Source of the DNA: Bradyrhizobium sp. BR 10289
GTDB taxonomy: Bacteria > Pseudomonadota > Alphaproteobacteria > Rhizobiales > Xanthobacteraceae
DNA: 64,000 nucleotides
Assembly: GCF_019455385.1 (NCBI RefSeq)
Contig: NZ_JACOFR010000007.1
Location: forward strand, 186,001-250,000
Direction of reading: 5' to 3'
Positions 61,625-64,000 of the stretch are shown here, piece by piece. The notes under the pieces were generated by a model that had not been told where the DNA came from, made no database searches, and saw only the letters and a list, made by a program, of their open reading frames with translations. The position numbers and the translations under genes were made by a program. Numbering within the stretch: the stretch's first letter is position 1; each line of letters starts with the position of its first letter.

Positions 61625-62620
61625 TTAGCCAAACCGCCGTCTGCGCCATTCGATCAGCTTGGCGCTGACCTCTTCGGGCTTCTCCTGCTGCGTCCAATGG
61701 CCGCTGTCCTTCACCAGATATTTCTCGAGGTCAGCGACCAGCTTCTCCATGCCATCCGCCGCCGACGGCGGCAGCACGGCATCGTTCTCCGCCATGATCA
61801 TCAGCGACGGCACGCCGATATGGTGGTCGAGCCCCTTCGACCGTTCCCAATTGCGGGTAAAGTTGCGATACCAGTTGATGCCGCCGGTGAAGCCGGTTGC
61901 GGTGAAGGTGTCAACGAACACTTTCTTCTCGTCGGCCGACAGGATCGGCGTGCGCGGATCGACCTTGGCGTCGTAGGCTGCGATCATCTGCGGGAATGCC
62001 AGGTTGGTCTTTGATGAGGCGCCCACGCCCGCGATTGGAGCTTCCTCCGGCTTCGCCGGCGGGCGCGCCAACGGCTTGCGCATGAAGGCGTCAAAAGTCT
62101 GCTCGACGCGGCTGCCAAAGATCCGGTCCGGCTCGCGCGCGGGATCCTGGAACTGGACGATGTACATCTGGTCGCCGAAGCGCTGGCGGAATAGCGCAAT
62201 GGGATCGATCGGCATGCGATCCCAATGCGGAGTGTTGACGCCGACGACGCCGGCGACGCGCGAGGGATGCCGCAGCGGCATCTGCCAGACGACAAAGCCG
62301 CCCCAGTCGTGGCCGACGAAGATCGCCTTGTCTATCCTGAGGTGATCGAGCAGCCCGACGAGATCGCCGGTGAGATGCTCCATGTCATAGGCCTCGACCG
62401 GCTCGGGCCGGTCCGTTGCGCCATAGCCGCGCTGGTCCGGCGCGATCACGCGGATGCCCGCTTCGCTCAGCGCCTTGATCTGGTGACGCCAGGAGAAGGC
62501 CAGCTCTGGCCAGCCATGACAGAGCACCATGGGTGGAGCGTCGGTAATTGGACCCGCCTCGTAATAGCCCATGCGGATTCCGTTCGTCTGCGCGAACTTG
62601 AGCGGTGGCATTTCGATCAT
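61625..62620 (-). CDS. Epoxide hydrolase (alpha/beta hydrolase family)
   Basis: Hydrolyses epoxides to diols. 331 residues. The oxyanion motif is CHGWPE, the nucleophile is D105 in FVGHDWGG, the lid Tyr is in GGINWYRNF, the acid is in MAENDAVLPPS and the base is in VKDSGHWTQQEKPEE. These features match soluble epoxide hydrolases. Its gene starts 10 bases after the WS/DGAT gene and precedes CYP102, which could supply epoxidised fatty acids as substrates. Confidence 0.92.
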   Translation of the reverse strand: MIEMPPLKFAQTNGIRMGYYEAGPITDAPPMVLCHGWPELAFSWRHQIKALSEAGIRVIAPDQRGYGATDRPEPVEAYDMEHLTGDLVGLLDHLRIDKAIFVGHDWGGFVVWQMPLRHPSRVAGVVGVNTPHWDRMPIDPIALFRQRFGDQMYIVQFQDPAREPDRIFGSRVEQTFDAFMRKPLARPPAKPEEAPIAGVGASSKTNLAFPQMIAAYDAKVDPRTPILSADEKKVFVDTFTATGFTGGINWYRNFTRNWERSKGLDHHIGVPSLMIMAENDAVLPPSAADGMEKLVADLEKYLVKDSGHWTQQEKPEEVSAKLIEWRRRRFG

Positions 62621-62629
62621 GATAAAATC

Positions 62630-64000
62630 CTACTCAGCGGCGCCCTTGATGTCCGCTGCTGGCGGCGCATAAGCCGCCTCCAGCGCGGCGAACTCCTCCG
62701 GCAGCATGTCGCACATCACCTGCACATGCGGGATGATGTTGGCGCCGACGATGAAGCCGAAATCGAGCTGGTCGCGATAGCTCTGCACGGTGATGTTGAG
62801 CGCCTGCCCATGGGTCGAGATCGACACCGGGAAGATGTGCAGCAGCTCGGCGCCGGCCGCATAGAGCGTCTGCCGCGGCCCCGGCACGTTGGACACCGTG
62901 ATGTTGGCGGCCGGCGGCAGCACGTCCGACAAATTGGAGCGGCTGTAGAGCAGCGCCAGGATCTGCACCATGATCGGCGCGCCCAGCATCGAGATGTTGG
63001 AGACTTGCGGCATCAAGGCGCGCAGCGGATGCGACATCTCCTTGGACTTGGTCGATTGCGCGATGATGGCCTCCAGCCGCGCCTTGGGATCGTCGATATT
63101 GGTCGCGATCGCGCAGATCATGCCGAACACCTGGTTGTTGGCCTCGGTGTTGCCTTCCTCACGCAGCGAGATCGGTACCGCAGCGGTCAATGATTTCGCC
63201 GGCAGCGTGCCATATTGCTGGAGATAGCGGCGAACCACGCCGGAGGCGAGCGCCAGTACCACGTCGTTGAGCTTGCCGCCGGCAAGCTTGGCCAGCGCCT
63301 TCGCTCGCGACAGCGAGATCGAGACGCCGGCAAAGCTGCGCTCCGAAGAGATCGTCTTGTTCAGCATGGTCGGCGGCGACACCATGCTCGCAAGGCTCTC
63401 GCGCGATTTGGGATCGGAGACCTTGCCGAGCACCTCGGAGACGCTCTTGACCATGGTCGGAATGTTGCCGGCGAAGCGCACCGCGCTCTCGATCTGATAC
63501 ATCGCATTGTCGAACAGGATCGAGCCGATGTCGCTCTTACCGGTGCGCGGCAGTTGCAGGTTCTGGACGGCCTTGCCGGCATCGAGCGGCTGGCTGAACA
63601 GTTGCTGATACGAATCGAGCAGGTTCGCCGCGATGTCGCGCGGCTCCTGCCCGGGCTTGCTCCCTCCCGTCGGCGGATCGACCTGCCGGGGCACAGGCGA
63701 GATGTCGTAGATCATGTTGGTCAGTGCCGCGCCGGCGCCGCCGTCGATGGCCGCATGGTGCATCTTGGAATAGAGCCCGACCTCGTTGTCCTTCATGCCC
63801 TCGAACACGTAGAACTCCCAGAGCGGGCGGGCACGGTTCAACAGCTTGGCGTGCATCCAGCCGACGATGCGTTCGAGCGTGGCGCGGTCGCGCGGCGCCG
63901 GCAGGCTGGCGCGGAAGATGTGGCGGTCGATGTCGAACTGGTCGTCCTCGACCCAGGAGGGATGATCGATGTCGAGCGGCGCCTTCTCGAGGCGTGCTTT
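62630..64000 (-). CDS. Wax ester synthase / diacylglycerol acyltransferase (WS/DGAT), partial
   Basis: The 5' end lies beyond the window. About 457 codons are present, and the frame is open to base 64000. The acyltransferase motif HHxxxDG is seen as MHHAAIDGG. Upstream, LDIDHPSWVEDDQFDIDRH and LLNRARPLWEFYVFEG are family blocks; downstream, NDVVLALASGVVRRYL (with LTAAVPISLR) and ISNVPGPRQTLY-like TVSNVPGPRQTLYAAG are the WS_DGAT_C signature. Esterifies acyl-CoA with alcohols or diacylglycerol. First visible gene of the run with epoxide hydrolase and CYP102. Confidence 0.93.
   Translation of the reverse strand, partial: KARLEKAPLDIDHPSWVEDDQFDIDRHIFRASLPAPRDRATLERIVGWMHAKLLNRARPLWEFYVFEGMKDNEVGLYSKMHHAAIDGGAGAALTNMIYDISPVPRQVDPPTGGSKPGQEPRDIAANLLDSYQQLFSQPLDAGKAVQNLQLPRTGKSDIGSILFDNAMYQIESAVRFAGNIPTMVKSVSEVLGKVSDPKSRESLASMVSPPTMLNKTISSERSFAGVSISLSRAKALAKLAGGKLNDVVLALASGVVRRYLQQYGTLPAKSLTAAVPISLREEGNTEANNQVFGMICAIATNIDDPKARLEAIIAQSTKSKEMSHPLRALMPQVSNISMLGAPIMVQILALLYSRSNLSDVLPPAANITVSNVPGPRQTLYAAGAELLHIFPVSISTHGQALNITVQSYRDQLDFGFIVGANIIPHVQVMCDMLPEEFAALEAAYAPPAADIKGAAE

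Noticed and set aside
1..64000. tRNA, rRNA, integrase or transposase genes that would mark a genomic island
   Set aside because: None recognised on either strand; the region looks like stable chromosome.

Overview
The window is GC-rich alphaproteobacterial chromosome, most probably Bradyrhizobium. The grounds are the amino-acid sequences, the many intergenic palindromic repeats of the kinds I associate with Bradyrhizobium and Rhodopseudomonas, a CYP102-type fused P450 close to a paa cluster, and a PHA synthase/phasin group. I found no rRNA, tRNA, CRISPR array, insertion sequence or phage gene; this looks like ordinary core or niche-catabolic chromosome. Both ends are cut: a membrane-fusion protein at the left edge and a WS/DGAT acyltransferase at the right edge are partial. 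Layout. 1-3242: RND efflux pump. 3409-9090: three tandem methyl-accepting chemotaxis proteins whose signalling halves are near copies. 9258-13026: a complete four-gene L-threonate/tetronate pathway (ltnD-otnI-otnK, with otnC divergent). 13192-17861: a Liv-type ABC importer (livKHMGF order). 17953-23112: a D-glutamate cyclase-family protein divergent from a LysR regulator, followed by an M20 carbamoylase, a D-2-hydroxyacid dehydrogenase and an Ldh2-family dehydrogenase. 23320-26896: tartrate/D-malate dehydrogenase divergent from an unusual SDR, then an amidase. 27040-33492: aapQM permeases divergent from rpiR, a class-III aminotransferase, aapJ and an Asp/Glu racemase-family protein; no ATPase is present. 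33537-39087: TetR divergent from a [3Fe-4S] ferredoxin/P450 pair, then an MFS carrier, a molybdopterin oxidoreductase and a hydrolase-OsmC fusion. 39098-43584: MocR divergent from a DMT exporter; YeeE/YedE and a zinc-less alcohol dehydrogenase. 43815-50518: phenylacetate degradation, paaX then paaABCDEIK, with a promoter and paired operator-like repeats in front of paaA. 50730-52971: a hydrolase and a DUF445 membrane protein. 53197-55910: phasin, GNAT, PHA synthase and a small PhaE/PhaR-like partner. 56065-58234: a hydrolase, a secreted SnoaL-like protein and a spermidine-synthase-like protein. 58265-64000: WS/DGAT, epoxide hydrolase and a self-sufficient CYP102 P450, probably one lipid-oxidation unit. 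How it works together. Most of the window is import plus catabolism of small acids (threonate, amino or carbamoyl compounds, tartrate/malate, phenylacetate), each block with its own local regulator (LysR, RpiR, TetR, MocR, PaaX) and often a readable operator between divergent genes. Carbon storage (PHA) and lipid modification (CYP102, epoxide hydrolase, WS/DGAT) occupy the right end. Start codons were moved downstream of the longest open frame wherever a Shine-Dalgarno sequence or family alignment favoured it. The most interesting items are the two-subunit PHA synthase operon, the CYP102/epoxide hydrolase/WS-DGAT group, the 17.9-33.5 kb catabolic region with degenerate-active-site enzymes and no assignable substrate, and several well-formed operator candidates.
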